From: an uncultured Candidatus Actinomarina sp.
GTDB lineage: Bacteria; Actinomycetota; Acidimicrobiia; Actinomarinales; Actinomarinaceae
Length of the DNA stretch: 64,000 nucleotides
Direction: 5' to 3'
NCBI GenBank assembly: GCA_902610815.1
Contig: CACLXG010000001.1
Location: 202,775 to 266,774, forward strand
This document shows positions 44,977-54,472 of the stretch, piece by piece. The notes under the pieces are model-generated. The model searched no databases. It had not been told where the DNA came from and worked only from the letters and a program-made list of their open reading frames with translations. Within the stretch, counting starts at the first letter, position 1, and each line of letters starts with the position of its first letter. The translations under genes and the position numbers were made by a program.

Positions 44977-45533
44977 TGGTATCAACAAATGATATGAGAC
45001 CTGGTCAATCAATTATTGTTGATAATATCTTGTATCAAATACTTGAATATCAACATGTAAAACCTGGTAAAGGCAAAGCATTTGTTAAAACAAAACTTAA
45101 AAATCTATCAAATGGTGGAAACATAGAAAAGACTTTCAGAGCAGATGAAGATGTACAGCAAGCATTTATAGATAAACAATCATTTCAATTCCTCTACAGC
45201 GACTCAGATGAATATTATTTTATGAATATTGAATCATTTGATCAAATTTCAATAGACATATCTGTACTCGATGGAGAAGAGATTCTCTTAAAACCAAATG
45301 AAGAAGTAACTATCGCAATGCATGAAAATAATCCAATAGATATTATTCTTCCAACAACAGTAACATTACAAGTTACAAAATCTGAACCTGCAGTAAAAGG
45401 AGATTCTGTCAACTCATCTACAAAAGAAGTAACGTGTGAAACTGGATTTACATTGCAGGTACCTATGTTCATTGAAGAAAATGAATATATAAAAATTGAT
45501 ACTAAAACTCAAACTTATATAACTCGAGCATGA
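44976..45533 (+). CDS. efp: Elongation factor P
   Basis: 185 residues, three barrel domains. The loop at the peptidyl-transferase centre is VKPGKGKAF with Lys32 at its tip. It relieves ribosome stalling at proline runs. The late segment TKEVTCETGFTLQVPMFI and an ending near IKIDTKTQTYITRA are typical. It overlaps mltG by one base and nusB as ATGA. Confidence 0.96.
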   Translation: MVSTNDMRPGQSIIVDNILYQILEYQHVKPGKGKAFVKTKLKNLSNGGNIEKTFRADEDVQQAFIDKQSFQFLYSDSDEYYFMNIESFDQISIDISVLDGEEILLKPNEEVTIAMHENNPIDIILPTTVTLQVTKSEPAVKGDSVNSSTKEVTCETGFTLQVPMFIEENEYIKIDTKTQTYITRA

Positions 45534-45910
45534 AAAATGATTTTAGACATTTTTGTCTCGTTTCATTATTTTCTATAGATAACATTGCTACTGTAAAATT
45601 AATTGACAATGACTTATCTGATAATCAAGTTTTGAGAGCAGAACAATTATTAAAAAACACAAAAGATAATATAGATACAATCTTAAATCTCTTAGAAGAA
45701 AATTCTCTTAATTGGAGTGTTGAAAGGATTGGTAAAGCCGAAAAGACATCACTTATTCTGGGTATATCTGAATTAATGTTAAATCTGACACCTTTAAAAG
45801 TAATAGTTGCTGAATGGACTAAATTAACAGATAAACATGCTTCATCGGACGGTGCAAAGTTTGTTAATGCTATCCTTGATAATATAAGCAAAAATCATGA
45901 ATTTACATAA
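45530..45910 (+). CDS. nusB: Transcription antitermination factor NusB
   Basis: 126 residues, all helical. The N-terminal half is diverged, but the C-terminal segments KTSLILGISELMLNLTPLKVIVAEW and SSDGAKFVNAILDNI are characteristic. With NusE it binds boxA RNA in rRNA leaders; two boxA-like repeats lie in the rRNA operon of this window. It overlaps efp and mihF. Confidence 0.88.
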   Translation: MKNDFRHFCLVSLFSIDNIATVKLIDNDLSDNQVLRAEQLLKNTKDNIDTILNLLEENSLNWSVERIGKAEKTSLILGISELMLNLTPLKVIVAEWTKLTDKHASSDGAKFVNAILDNISKNHEFT

Positions 45911-46175
45911 AGAAATACAAGATATTAAATTAAAAAGAGATCACTTTTTAAAGTCGTTCTCACCAAATGAAATATCAACAAATGATATTGTTACTGCTTC
46001 TAAAGATATTAATTTACAATCAATTAGAGTTCACAAATACCTTACAAGTACTGGTGAAATGGGTAAGGTCGCTACAGCTAAATTTCTAGATTCAATAGAT
46101 TTAAATGAAAATACTAAATTAATTGAATTAAACAACATACAAATAGACGCCATTATCGAATATGTTAAGAAATAA
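45897..46175 (+). CDS. mihF: Actinobacterial integration host factor (mIHF type)
   Basis: 92 residues. The C-terminal two-thirds (SIRVHKYLTSTGEMGKVATA, then KLIELNNIQIDAIIEY) match the helix-two-turns-helix domain of mycobacterial IHF, which bends DNA and organises the nucleoid. Its place directly before gmk and rpoZ is the usual actinobacterial one. It overlaps nusB by 14 bases and abuts gmk with no gap. Confidence 0.85.
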   Translation: MNLHKEIQDIKLKRDHFLKSFSPNEISTNDIVTASKDINLQSIRVHKYLTSTGEMGKVATAKFLDSIDLNENTKLIELNNIQIDAIIEYVKK

Positions 46176-46709
46176 ATGATATATATAATTACAGGTCCTT
46201 CAGGTGTTGGAAAAAATACAATAATTAATCAGTTATCTAATCATTTAGACTTTTACTTTTCAGTTTCACACACTACAAGACCACGTAGAGAAAACGAAGT
46301 TAATGGTAAAGATTATTATTTTATTACAGAGGACGAGTTCGAAAATTTAATTAAAAGTGATCAAATGATTGAATACGAGCAATACGGTGATTTTTATTAT
46401 GGAACCAGTAAGGAAGAGCTCTCAAAGGATGCCTCAATAATAATTTTAGATCTTGAAGTGAACGGAGCTACGAAACTGTTGGAGGAGAATAATAATTTTA
46501 AAGGAATTTTTATTGATATAGACGATTATGAACTTATAAATAGACTTAAAAATAGAGGCCATGATGCAGATTTTATTAAAAAACGTATGAAATTAGCTAA
46601 TTTACAACGAGAAAAAAAAGAGTTGTACCAATACAACGTCGACAATGAGGATATAAAAACTTCCGTTAATCAGATACTTGATATAATATATGAATTGGAG
46701 GAATCATGA
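46176..46709 (+). CDS. gmk: Guanylate kinase
   Basis: 177 residues. P-loop GPSGVGKNT (7-15), GMP-binding SVSHTTRPRRENEVNGKDYYF and LDLEVNGA. It converts GMP to GDP with ATP. Slightly shorter than usual at the C terminus. It overlaps rpoZ as ATGA. Confidence 0.95.
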   Translation: MIYIITGPSGVGKNTIINQLSNHLDFYFSVSHTTRPRRENEVNGKDYYFITEDEFENLIKSDQMIEYEQYGDFYYGTSKEELSKDASIIILDLEVNGATKLLEENNNFKGIFIDIDDYELINRLKNRGHDADFIKKRMKLANLQREKKELYQYNVDNEDIKTSVNQILDIIYELEES

Positions 46710-46933
46710 TAAAACCACCTATTGAAGAATTACTAAAAGAAACACCTGGTAGATTTGCATTAGTTATAACTGCTGCACGTAGAGCAAGAAATATTAACTC
46801 ATACTTTAATCAACTTGGCGAAGGTATTGGTGCATATACACCACCTCAAGTACAAAGTTTAAGTAGAAAACCTCTAACTGTTGCATTTGAAGAAATTGCA
46901 GCAGGAAAGGTCGAAGTTTCAGACCAAGATTAA
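46706..46933 (+). CDS. rpoZ: RNA polymerase omega subunit
   Basis: 75 residues. The core helix segment RFALVITAARRARNINSYFN and the later KPLTVAFEEIAAGKV are the omega pattern. It binds beta' and aids assembly of RNA polymerase. GGAGG precedes the start. It overlaps coaBC by one base. Confidence 0.93.
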   Translation: MIKPPIEELLKETPGRFALVITAARRARNINSYFNQLGEGIGAYTPPQVQSLSRKPLTVAFEEIAAGKVEVSDQD

Positions 46934-48045
46934 TGAAAAAGAAAATACTACTTGGATTATCAGGTAGTGTTGCATGCTCTAAAGCTGAACTGTTTGTAAT
47001 TAAGAACTCTGAAAAATTTGAGTTTAAATTGCTATCTACTCATAATGGATTAAATTATCTATCTAAAGAGTTCATTAAATCAAATAATATTTACTCAGAT
47101 TGGAGTGAATTATCAGGTTCGCCACATATCGAATTAGCTAGATGGGCTGATGAATTTATTATTTATCCTGCATCAGCAAATTTAATATCAAAAATTTCAT
47201 CTGGAATTGCAGATGATTTACTGACGTCAACAATATTAATGTTTTCTAAACCTATATATATATGCCCAGCAATGCATGAGGAGATGTATATGAATTCCCA
47301 AATTCAATCTAATGTTTTAAATTTATCAAAAAATCATTATATTGTTGGCCCAAGATACGGAAACTTAGATATTGGCGACAAGGGTTTAGGCAGACTTATA
47401 GAGCCGGATGAATTATTGGGAGTACTAAATAAACAAAAAGGTAAAATCATAGTTACTTCAGGACCCACGTATGAAGAAATTGACGATGTAAAAGTTGTAA
47501 CGAACAAATCATCAGGAAAACAAGGAAGAGCATTAGCAATAGAACTAAGTGCAAGAGGTTATGAAATAATTTATATACATTCTGCTTCTATTGATCATTT
47601 ACCTGGATTAGATAATGTATCATTTCATAGTTCTAATGATTTAAAAAATAAAATTTTAGAAAATATTAATAACACTGATGCAATATTTATGACTGCTGCT
47701 GTATCTGATTTTACTGTAAAAAAATCATCCGGAAAAATTAGTAGAAGCAACGGTAATATTACACTTGAATTGATACCTAACGAAGACATCATTGCTACTA
47801 TCAAATCCTCATATCCAGAAATAAAATGTATTGCATTTTCAGCACAAGTGGATGACGAATTAAATTTCAATAAAATTAATACAAAGAAAGTAGATTATTT
47901 AGTAATCAACAATATACTAAAAAATAATTTTGGAAGTGACGCTAACAAAGTGTCGATAATCGATCATCAACATCTTATATTTGAATCTGAAGAATTAGAT
48001 AAAAATGAAATATCTAGAGATATCCTCAATGCATTAGAGTATTGA
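46933..48045 (+). CDS. coaBC: Bifunctional phosphopantothenoylcysteine decarboxylase/synthetase
   Basis: 370 residues. The flavin-dependent CoaC half (1-165) has GLSGSVACSKA, SPHIELARWAD with the active His, and CPAMHEEMY (the PAMH form also seen in actinobacteria). The CoaB half has VTSGPTYEEIDDVKVVTNKSSGKQG and FMTAAVSDF. It makes 4'-phosphopantetheine for CoA. It is on the short side (usual about 400) and lies between rpoZ and the PriA-like gene. Confidence 0.94.
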   Translation: MKKKILLGLSGSVACSKAELFVIKNSEKFEFKLLSTHNGLNYLSKEFIKSNNIYSDWSELSGSPHIELARWADEFIIYPASANLISKISSGIADDLLTSTILMFSKPIYICPAMHEEMYMNSQIQSNVLNLSKNHYIVGPRYGNLDIGDKGLGRLIEPDELLGVLNKQKGKIIVTSGPTYEEIDDVKVVTNKSSGKQGRALAIELSARGYEIIYIHSASIDHLPGLDNVSFHSSNDLKNKILENINNTDAIFMTAAVSDFTVKKSSGKISRSNGNITLELIPNEDIIATIKSSYPEIKCIAFSAQVDDELNFNKINTKKVDYLVINNILKNNFGSDANKVSIIDHQHLIFESEELDKNEISRDILNALEY

Positions 48046-48046
48046 A

Positions 48047-49390
48047 ATGTATGTTGATGTAGAGTTAATTTCGAATAATACCTATCAAAATAGTACATTT
48101 ACATATCAAGTCCCAAATAAGATAAAAGATAAAATTAATGTTGGATCTATTGTTATTGTGCCATTTAGAAATAAAGATTACAAAGCAATAATTGTGTCCA
48201 CTTCCAACGAATCATTAATCGAAAATCCAAAACCAATAAAAAAATATTTAAACGTCACTCTAAATAGAAATCAAATTAAGTATCTTCAACAATTAGCAAT
48301 ATCATATCGATTGAATACAGGTATTTTGTTATATAATTTTATTGATATCTCTACTTTAAAGAAGCAAAAAGTTTTAACTAAACAACAGATAAAAAATATT
48401 GCAATAAATGACTTCAATGATTTTGATAACAAACAACACAATGTGTTCTTTGTTCCTTCTTTAAAAATTGGTAAAGAACTTTACAATTATTTATCTGATT
48501 ACTTAGATATTGATTTTTATCAACGATATGGTGGAAAGGAAGAAATTGATCTATTAAAGAATAATAAATTAAAGAATGTTATTTTACTAAATACAAACTT
48601 TGATAAATTAATTATTGATAACAAAACGAACTATTACTTTTATGACTCAAACAACGCTGCATGGAAATTACCAAAACTAAACAATTTTAACGTTGTAGAA
48701 GCAGCGTATATAAAAAATAAAATTTTCGGAGGTAATTTTAGTTTTATAAATTACTTTCCAAATTTAGAGTTTCATAATGAAAAAGTAGAGATAAATAACA
48801 ATTTCTCATATGAAATTGAATACTTCTATGGGAATAACATTCAAGATTGTATTGATTTATACACAATTAAAAATAAAGGAGAGCAAAAACATTTCTATTC
48901 CAACAACAAACTACCAGGTGTTCAACAATTAACTTTTGCTGAAAAATTAACAGAAAAAGAAGTGGAAGGGATTCTTATAGTTAATCCAACATTACTAACT
49001 AACAATATATTAAATTCATATAAGGTAATTTATTTACTGTCTCTTTTAAATTACGCTCAACAAAATAATATCAATATTGTAGTATTCTCTACATCTGAAA
49101 TCGACGTTAATAAAGTACTCAACAGTAAAAGTATGACTAAATGGATTATAAAAGAACAAGATACAAGATTAAAATTTGGACCAAGTTTGTTAAACAAAGT
49201 ATTTACCTTCAACACATCAAAAAAGATTAGCGTTGATAATAATGAATATATTCGTGGCCCTATTGAATTAAACGATGACTTTTTATATGAAATCAACATA
49301 GATTTAAATAAAAGTTATGATTATTTAAAAATTATGAAAATGTTTAAAAATCTTAAAGATTACGAAATAATTAGAGCAAGGTTTATTTAA
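48047..49390 (+). CDS. priA: PriA-like primosomal protein, helicase motifs lost
   Basis: 447 residues against about 650-750 for usual PriA. The N-terminal 3'-DNA-binding domain is visible (FTYQVPNKIKDKINVGSIVIVPF, shown here as FTYQVPNKIKDK then VGSIVIVPF). No Walker A (GxxGxGK) or DExH box is present, and the protein has almost no cysteine, so the zinc-binding module is missing. Actinobacterial PriA is known to lack helicase motifs; this one is further reduced. Identity rests on the N-terminal domain and its place between coaBC and def-fmt. Confidence 0.7.
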   Translation: MYVDVELISNNTYQNSTFTYQVPNKIKDKINVGSIVIVPFRNKDYKAIIVSTSNESLIENPKPIKKYLNVTLNRNQIKYLQQLAISYRLNTGILLYNFIDISTLKKQKVLTKQQIKNIAINDFNDFDNKQHNVFFVPSLKIGKELYNYLSDYLDIDFYQRYGGKEEIDLLKNNKLKNVILLNTNFDKLIIDNKTNYYFYDSNNAAWKLPKLNNFNVVEAAYIKNKIFGGNFSFINYFPNLEFHNEKVEINNNFSYEIEYFYGNNIQDCIDLYTIKNKGEQKHFYSNNKLPGVQQLTFAEKLTEKEVEGILIVNPTLLTNNILNSYKVIYLLSLLNYAQQNNINIVVFSTSEIDVNKVLNSKSMTKWIIKEQDTRLKFGPSLLNKVFTFNTSKKISVDNNEYIRGPIELNDDFLYEINIDLNKSYDYLKIMKMFKNLKDYEIIRARFI

Positions 49391-49884
49391 TGTCTGAGAT
49401 AGTGGTATTTGGACACCCATCATTAACAACAAAATCTGTAAATGTTGAAAGTATTGATGACTACATTATTTCGCTAACAAAAAAAATGATTCAGATAATG
49501 TATGACGCACCAGGCGTAGGTTTAGCAGCCCCACAAATAGGGATTAATAAAAATATATTTGTATTTGATGCTGGTGATGGTCCTAAAGTAGCAATCAATC
49601 CAAAACTTGAAGATTTACAGGGGAGTGTTGTCTTTATGGAAGGTTGTTTATCTTTACCAGGTTATTACTGGGATATTGAAAGATATGAATATGCGAAACT
49701 GACATGTTTAAATCAAAATGGTGAAGAAGTAACTTATGAAGGTGAAGATTTACTGGGTAGAGTACTGCAGCATGAATATGATCATCTACAAGGCCAATTA
49801 TTGCTAAAACAACTAAAAAGAAAAGTAAGAAAAGAAGCATTAAAAGAAATCTCTATAAAAGGTTTTCCAGGTGACAAAATATAA
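49390..49884 (+). CDS. def: Peptide deformylase
   Basis: 164 residues. Motif 1 GVGLAAPQIG, motif 2 EGCLSLPG with the metal Cys, motif 3 LQHEYDHLQG with both metal His and the catalytic Glu. It removes the formyl group from new proteins; fmt, which adds the formyl to initiator tRNA, follows with a 14-base overlap. Confidence 0.96.
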   Translation: MSEIVVFGHPSLTTKSVNVESIDDYIISLTKKMIQIMYDAPGVGLAAPQIGINKNIFVFDAGDGPKVAINPKLEDLQGSVVFMEGCLSLPGYYWDIERYEYAKLTCLNQNGEEVTYEGEDLLGRVLQHEYDHLQGQLLLKQLKRKVRKEALKEISIKGFPGDKI

Positions 49885-50686
49885 ATATTTTTTTGGTTCA
49901 GATTTTAGGAGCATTCCTTATCTAACTACTATCAATAACTCTGAAGAAGCTATTACTGTAGTAACAACTAAGCCTGTTAGGAGTGGACGAGGAAAAAAAC
50001 TTGTTGTAAATCCTGTAGAAGAATTTTGTAAATCAAACAATATTGAATTTAAATACTTTTCACAAGATGCGGTCTATAGCAATATGGATATAGGTATAAG
50101 TGCAAGTTTCGCAAAAATATTTTCTACAAAATTTCTTAAATCAAACAATAGTATTTTTAATATACATTTAAGTTTGTTGCCTGAACTAAGAGGTCCTTCA
50201 CCAGTTGAAACTGCAATATTAAATAATTACACTACAACGGGATTTACTGTTTTTCATATCGATGAAGAAATAGACACTGGGAGAATTATATTTCAAAAAG
50301 CTGTATCTATATCGGTTGACGATTATGCATCAAATATATATGAAAAGTTATCAAAATGTTTTAATGATAATTATAAAGAAATAGACTTTCTAACCACAGG
50401 ACAACAACAGCCTCAAAATAGTTCTAAAACATCTAAATTTTCAAAAAGCGATTTCAATATAAGTGAAGATTCTCTTTTAAAAGCTAAAACAAAAATCAGA
50501 GCATTTAACATAATGGGCCCATCTTTTACTTCGCATAAAAATAAGATTCTGAAGATCCATAGTTATACAGAAGAGAGTAATTCAGAAGGTATAATGTATA
50601 AAGAAGGTGTTCTATATCCAGAATATGTAACTCCTGAGGGAAAAAATAAAATGTTATTTCCTGATTATTTAAGAGGCTTAAAATGA
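49871..50686 (+). CDS. fmt: Methionyl-tRNA formyltransferase
   Basis: 271 residues, shorter than the usual 310, mostly through a reduced C-terminal tRNA-binding domain. The catalytic triad is Asn97, His99 (FNIHLSLLPELRGPSP) and Asp135 (IDEEIDTG). Start codon is GTG inside def. It overlaps rpe as ATGA. Confidence 0.94.
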   Translation: MTKYKYFFGSDFRSIPYLTTINNSEEAITVVTTKPVRSGRGKKLVVNPVEEFCKSNNIEFKYFSQDAVYSNMDIGISASFAKIFSTKFLKSNNSIFNIHLSLLPELRGPSPVETAILNNYTTTGFTVFHIDEEIDTGRIIFQKAVSISVDDYASNIYEKLSKCFNDNYKEIDFLTTGQQQPQNSSKTSKFSKSDFNISEDSLLKAKTKIRAFNIMGPSFTSHKNKILKIHSYTEESNSEGIMYKEGVLYPEYVTPEGKNKMLFPDYLRGLK

Positions 50687-51270
50687 AAATTTCAGCAAGT
50701 ATTCAGGCGGCTAATCAATTAGATCTTTTGAATCACATAGATAGCAATAATACAAAATTTGACCAGTTACATATTGATATTACGGATGGACATTTTGCCG
50801 AGAATATAAGCATGTCATTTAAAGTCATTGAGATGCTTAAAAACAATACAGATTATTATTTAGATGTTCATTTGATGATTAATGACAATCTAAAATATGG
50901 AGAAATAGCATTCGACTGTGGTGCAGACTTAGTAACAGTTCATAAAGAGTCAACAGAGTTAAAAGACTTTATTAAGCTTTCTGAATTTAATAAAAATATT
51001 GGTATAGGTCTTTTACCGGGTACATCAAATTCAGAACTTGATGAATATTTAGAATATGCACACTCTGTGTTGTTATTAGGTGTGAATCCTGGGTTTTCTA
51101 ATCAAAGTCAGGCTATTGATTTACCTAAAAAAGTTAATGACTTTAATACAAGTTTTCCTAATTATTCTGGTGAAGTCATTGTGGATGGTGGTGTTAAAAA
51201 CGAAGATTTAGAAGTATTTGAGAAAATTGGTGTTGATGTAGTAGTACAAGGTGGTGCAATTTTTGGATAA
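50683..51270 (+). CDS. rpe: Ribulose-phosphate 3-epimerase
   Basis: 195 residues against about 220. Metal and catalytic residues are kept: QLHIDITDGHF (His and Asp), DVHLMI (His), VNPGFSNQS, and VIVDGGV (Asp). It interconverts ribulose 5-phosphate and xylulose 5-phosphate. Ribulose 5-phosphate is also the substrate of RibB encoded downstream. Confidence 0.94.
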   Translation: MKISASIQAANQLDLLNHIDSNNTKFDQLHIDITDGHFAENISMSFKVIEMLKNNTDYYLDVHLMINDNLKYGEIAFDCGADLVTVHKESTELKDFIKLSEFNKNIGIGLLPGTSNSELDEYLEYAHSVLLLGVNPGFSNQSQAIDLPKKVNDFNTSFPNYSGEVIVDGGVKNEDLEVFEKIGVDVVVQGGAIFG

Positions 51271-52297
51271 TCCTCTGTCATATTTAAACTATTCAAAATT
51301 TATGCAGGAAGCAATAATTGCAGCATTAAACACAAAAGCATTTCCAAATCCGAAAGTTGCTGCTGTTCTTACTGACAACAAAGGAAATATAAAGTCTACG
51401 GGTGTTCATCATGGCCCAGGCACAAATCATGCTGAAATTGATTTATTAACCAAAACTACTATTGATACGGATGATGTATTATACGTCACTCTTGAACCAT
51501 GTTTTCATGCTGATAGCTCGCCTTCGTGTGCAGTTGAATTACTCAATACATCATTAAAAAATATTGTTATAGGCGATAAAGATGTTGATCCACGAACTAA
51601 TGGAAAAAGTATTGAACTATTTAAAAATAATGGTCTTAATATTCAATTTGAATACAATGCAAATAATTTAATTAATCCTCACTACTTAAACCAAAAAATA
51701 AATATGAATTCAAACACAATAATTGGAAAGATTGCAAGTTCACAAAATAATTATATCTACAATGATCAAACAGAAGATAAATATATATCTAATGATATAT
51801 CGTTAGCTCTTACACACATACTACGTGCGAGTGTTGATGGGATAGCAATAGGGAAAAATACACTTTTAATTGACAGTCCAAAACTTGATGTAAGAAATGT
51901 AAATATTAAAGATAGCAATCCAATAAAAATTGTTTTTTGGGGAGCTGATCCAAATATTGACTCACACATATCAAAACATTCAGACATCTATTTTTTAACA
52001 TCTTTTACACATAAGGCAGATAATGTTATTCCAATAATCGATGTGAATTTTGATTTGAATAAGTTATTTAAAAATTTAAACATCAATTCATTGTTAATTG
52101 AAGGTGGTAACTACATACACAAATACTTCACAGCTAATGCACTATATGATAAGTTTTATTGGTTTAAAAGTACAGACAATATACATAGTGGAGTTAAATT
52201 GAGCGATGAAGTTATTGAGTCATTAAAAAATAGATATAAACCAATTAATAAATTTCTTCTTAAAGATAATCAATTAACAACATATACTTGTATGTAA
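51263..52297 (+). CDS. ribD: Bifunctional riboflavin deaminase/reductase
   Basis: About 344 residues. The deaminase half has the zinc site NHAEIDLL and LEPCFHADSSPSC (His, Cys, Cys). The reductase half has ILRASVDGIAIGKNTLLIDSP and LLIEGGNYIHKYF. It performs the second and third steps after GTP opening. GTG codons at 51251 and 51254 are alternative starts; I chose TTG at 51263 because AAGGTGG lies 8 bases upstream and the overlap with rpe is smaller. The stop overlaps ribE (TAATG). Confidence 0.93.
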   Translation: MDNPLSYLNYSKFMQEAIIAALNTKAFPNPKVAAVLTDNKGNIKSTGVHHGPGTNHAEIDLLTKTTIDTDDVLYVTLEPCFHADSSPSCAVELLNTSLKNIVIGDKDVDPRTNGKSIELFKNNGLNIQFEYNANNLINPHYLNQKINMNSNTIIGKIASSQNNYIYNDQTEDKYISNDISLALTHILRASVDGIAIGKNTLLIDSPKLDVRNVNIKDSNPIKIVFWGADPNIDSHISKHSDIYFLTSFTHKADNVIPIIDVNFDLNKLFKNLNINSLLIEGGNYIHKYFTANALYDKFYWFKSTDNIHSGVKLSDEVIESLKNRYKPINKFLLKDNQLTTYTCM

Positions 52298-52872
52298 TGT
52301 TTACTGGGATTATTAACGATATAGGTACAGTTGTAGATCTAAATGAAGATATTTTAACTGTTAGTTTTAATAACAACATTTACACAAATTTAGATCCAGG
52401 TACAAGCATTGCAATTGACGGGTGCTGCTTGACTCTGAAAGAATATAGAGATGGAAATTTAGTTTTTCAAGTGTCAAATGAAACATTTACCAGAACAGCT
52501 TTGAACAATAATCATTGTGGATTTGTTAATTTAGAGCTTCCATCAACACTAGATAGTTTTTTAAGCGGTCATATAGTCCAGGGACATGTAGATTCAACAA
52601 TAAATATTCATGAAATTAATGAACTTGAAAATAATATGTGGAACTTCAAATTTAAAGATGCAAGTAGTAAATATATTGTTGATAAAGGATCCATAACGAT
52701 TAATGGTATTTCATTGACTATAGTTAACCCTGTCAAAGATATGTTTGAAGTTGCTGTAATAGATGAAACATATAATAGAACAAACTTAAAGCATTTAAAT
52801 ATTGGTAGTGCAGTTAACGTTGAATACGACATAATAATAAAATATTTAGAGAAAATTAATCATGATAACTGA
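52297..52872 (+). CDS. ribE: Riboflavin synthase
   Basis: 191 residues, two lumazine-binding repeats. It opens MFTGIINDIG, with GHIVQGHVDST at the repeat junction. It turns two lumazines into riboflavin and the RibA-pathway precursor. A TTG at 52288 would add three residues, but the ATG at 52297 matches homologues. It overlaps ribBA by 11 bases. Confidence 0.95.
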   Translation: MFTGIINDIGTVVDLNEDILTVSFNNNIYTNLDPGTSIAIDGCCLTLKEYRDGNLVFQVSNETFTRTALNNNHCGFVNLELPSTLDSFLSGHIVQGHVDSTINIHEINELENNMWNFKFKDASSKYIVDKGSITINGISLTIVNPVKDMFEVAVIDETYNRTNLKHLNIGSAVNVEYDIIIKYLEKINHDN

Positions 52873-54064
52873 TATAAAAAATATTATTAAATCATTTAAA
52901 GATGGCGAGATGATCATCCTTGTTGATGATGAAGATAGAGAAAATGAAGGTGATTTAATAATTTCAGCTGAACATTTAACTGCTGAACATATAAATTTTA
53001 TGATTACATTTGGTAAGGGTTTAGTTTGTGCGCCAATATCATCCAAAATTGCTAAAAAATTAGAACTGCCATTAATGCAAGGTGTAAATAATGAAATGCA
53101 GACTGCATACACTGCTTCAGTGGATTTAAAAGGTAACGGAGTAACAACTGGAATATCAGCTGATGATCGTCATAAAACTATAAAAGGTTTATTAGATGAA
53201 AACTCTACAAGAGACGACTTTAATGTTCCAGGTCACATATTTCCTTTACAAGCAATGGATGGTGGAGTATTAAGGCGTGCTGGTCACACAGAGGCAGCAA
53301 TAGACCTTTGTAAACTTTCAGGACACAGTGAAGTTGCTGTTATTTGTGAAATAATAAATAAAGATGGTTCTATGGCAAGAATGGATGATCTAATTGAGTT
53401 TTCAAAAGTTCACAATATTAAAATTGGTACAATCAAAGATCTTATTCAACACAGATTAGATAGTTCAAACCCTGTTGAATTTGTATCGAAATCAAAAATC
53501 CCTACTCATTATGGAGAATTTACAGGTCATGTCTATAAAGATACTGTAGACAATACTGAACATATTGCATTAACACTTGGAGATTATCTCGATAGCAAAG
53601 ACACAATGGTTAGAGTTCATTCAGAGTGTTTAACTGGAGATACTTTATTTTCTTCAAAATGTGATTGTGGTTCTCAGCTATCTAATGCTTTAAACACAAT
53701 TTCAAAAAATGGAAGTGGCGTTCTCTTGTACATGAGAGGTCACGAAGGAAGAGGTATTGGATTAGGCAACAAAATAAAAGCATACTCACTTCAAGATGAG
53801 GGGGATGATACTGTAGATGCAAATCTTAAACTTGGTTTCAAAAACGATCAGCGAGATTATGGAACCGGTGCATTAATTTTAAGATCACTTGGAATTGAGA
53901 AAATGAACTTATTAACTAACAATCCATCTAAGAGAGCTGGACTTGAAGGTTATGGCCTAAGTATTACTAAAAGAACGCCGTTACTTGGGCAAACAACACC
54001 AGAAAATGAAAAATATCTTGAAACTAAAGAATCAAAAATGGGACACGTATTTAATGAAGAATAA
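52862..54064 (+). CDS. ribBA: Fused DHBP synthase / GTP cyclohydrolase II
   Basis: 400 residues. RibB half (1-200): VDDEDRENEGDLIISAEH and RRAGHTEAAIDLC. RibA half: VRVHSECLTGDTLFSSKCDC with zinc cysteines, LYMRGHEGRGIGL and RDYGTGALILRSLG. It supplies both precursors of riboflavin. It overlaps ribH by 11 bases. Confidence 0.96.
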   Translation: MITDIKNIIKSFKDGEMIILVDDEDRENEGDLIISAEHLTAEHINFMITFGKGLVCAPISSKIAKKLELPLMQGVNNEMQTAYTASVDLKGNGVTTGISADDRHKTIKGLLDENSTRDDFNVPGHIFPLQAMDGGVLRRAGHTEAAIDLCKLSGHSEVAVICEIINKDGSMARMDDLIEFSKVHNIKIGTIKDLIQHRLDSSNPVEFVSKSKIPTHYGEFTGHVYKDTVDNTEHIALTLGDYLDSKDTMVRVHSECLTGDTLFSSKCDCGSQLSNALNTISKNGSGVLLYMRGHEGRGIGLGNKIKAYSLQDEGDDTVDANLKLGFKNDQRDYGTGALILRSLGIEKMNLLTNNPSKRAGLEGYGLSITKRTPLLGQTTPENEKYLETKESKMGHVFNEE

Positions 54065-54455
54065 GGTAGCAATAGTTGCAGCAAATTATTACGAAAATAT
54101 AACTAATGATTTAGTTGATGGTGTTAAAAATACTCTTAATGTAAGTTTTGATACGAATACATATTTGGTAGATGGCGCATGGGAGATAATCTATAAAATA
54201 AACGATCTCTCACTCAATGACTCTATAGATAAATTTGTCGCTATTGGTGTAATAATAAAAGGTGACACAGACCACTATGAATATATCTCAAAAGGTGTGG
54301 TTGATGGATTAATTAATCTAACTATTAAAAACAATATTTATATTGCAAACTGTGTGTTAAATGTATTAAACATTGATCAAGCAATAGCCAGAACTAAAGG
54401 TGATAAAAATAAAGGGATTGAAGCTGCTTCAGCTTTAAATAATCTTTTTGTATAA
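54054..54455 (+). CDS. ribH: 6,7-dimethyl-8-ribityllumazine synthase
   Basis: 133 residues, somewhat short. Family blocks KVAIVAANYYENIT, VDGAWEIIYKI, AIGVIIKGDTDHYEYIS (catalytic His) and IDQAIAR are in order. A frame opens at 53985, but the ATG at 54054 fits homologues and overlaps ribBA only slightly. It completes a ribD-ribE-ribBA-ribH set. Confidence 0.92.
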   Translation: MKNKVAIVAANYYENITNDLVDGVKNTLNVSFDTNTYLVDGAWEIIYKINDLSLNDSIDKFVAIGVIIKGDTDHYEYISKGVVDGLINLTIKNNIYIANCVLNVLNIDQAIARTKGDKNKGIEAASALNNLFV

Positions 54456-54472
54456 ATAAATTAATAATTAGC

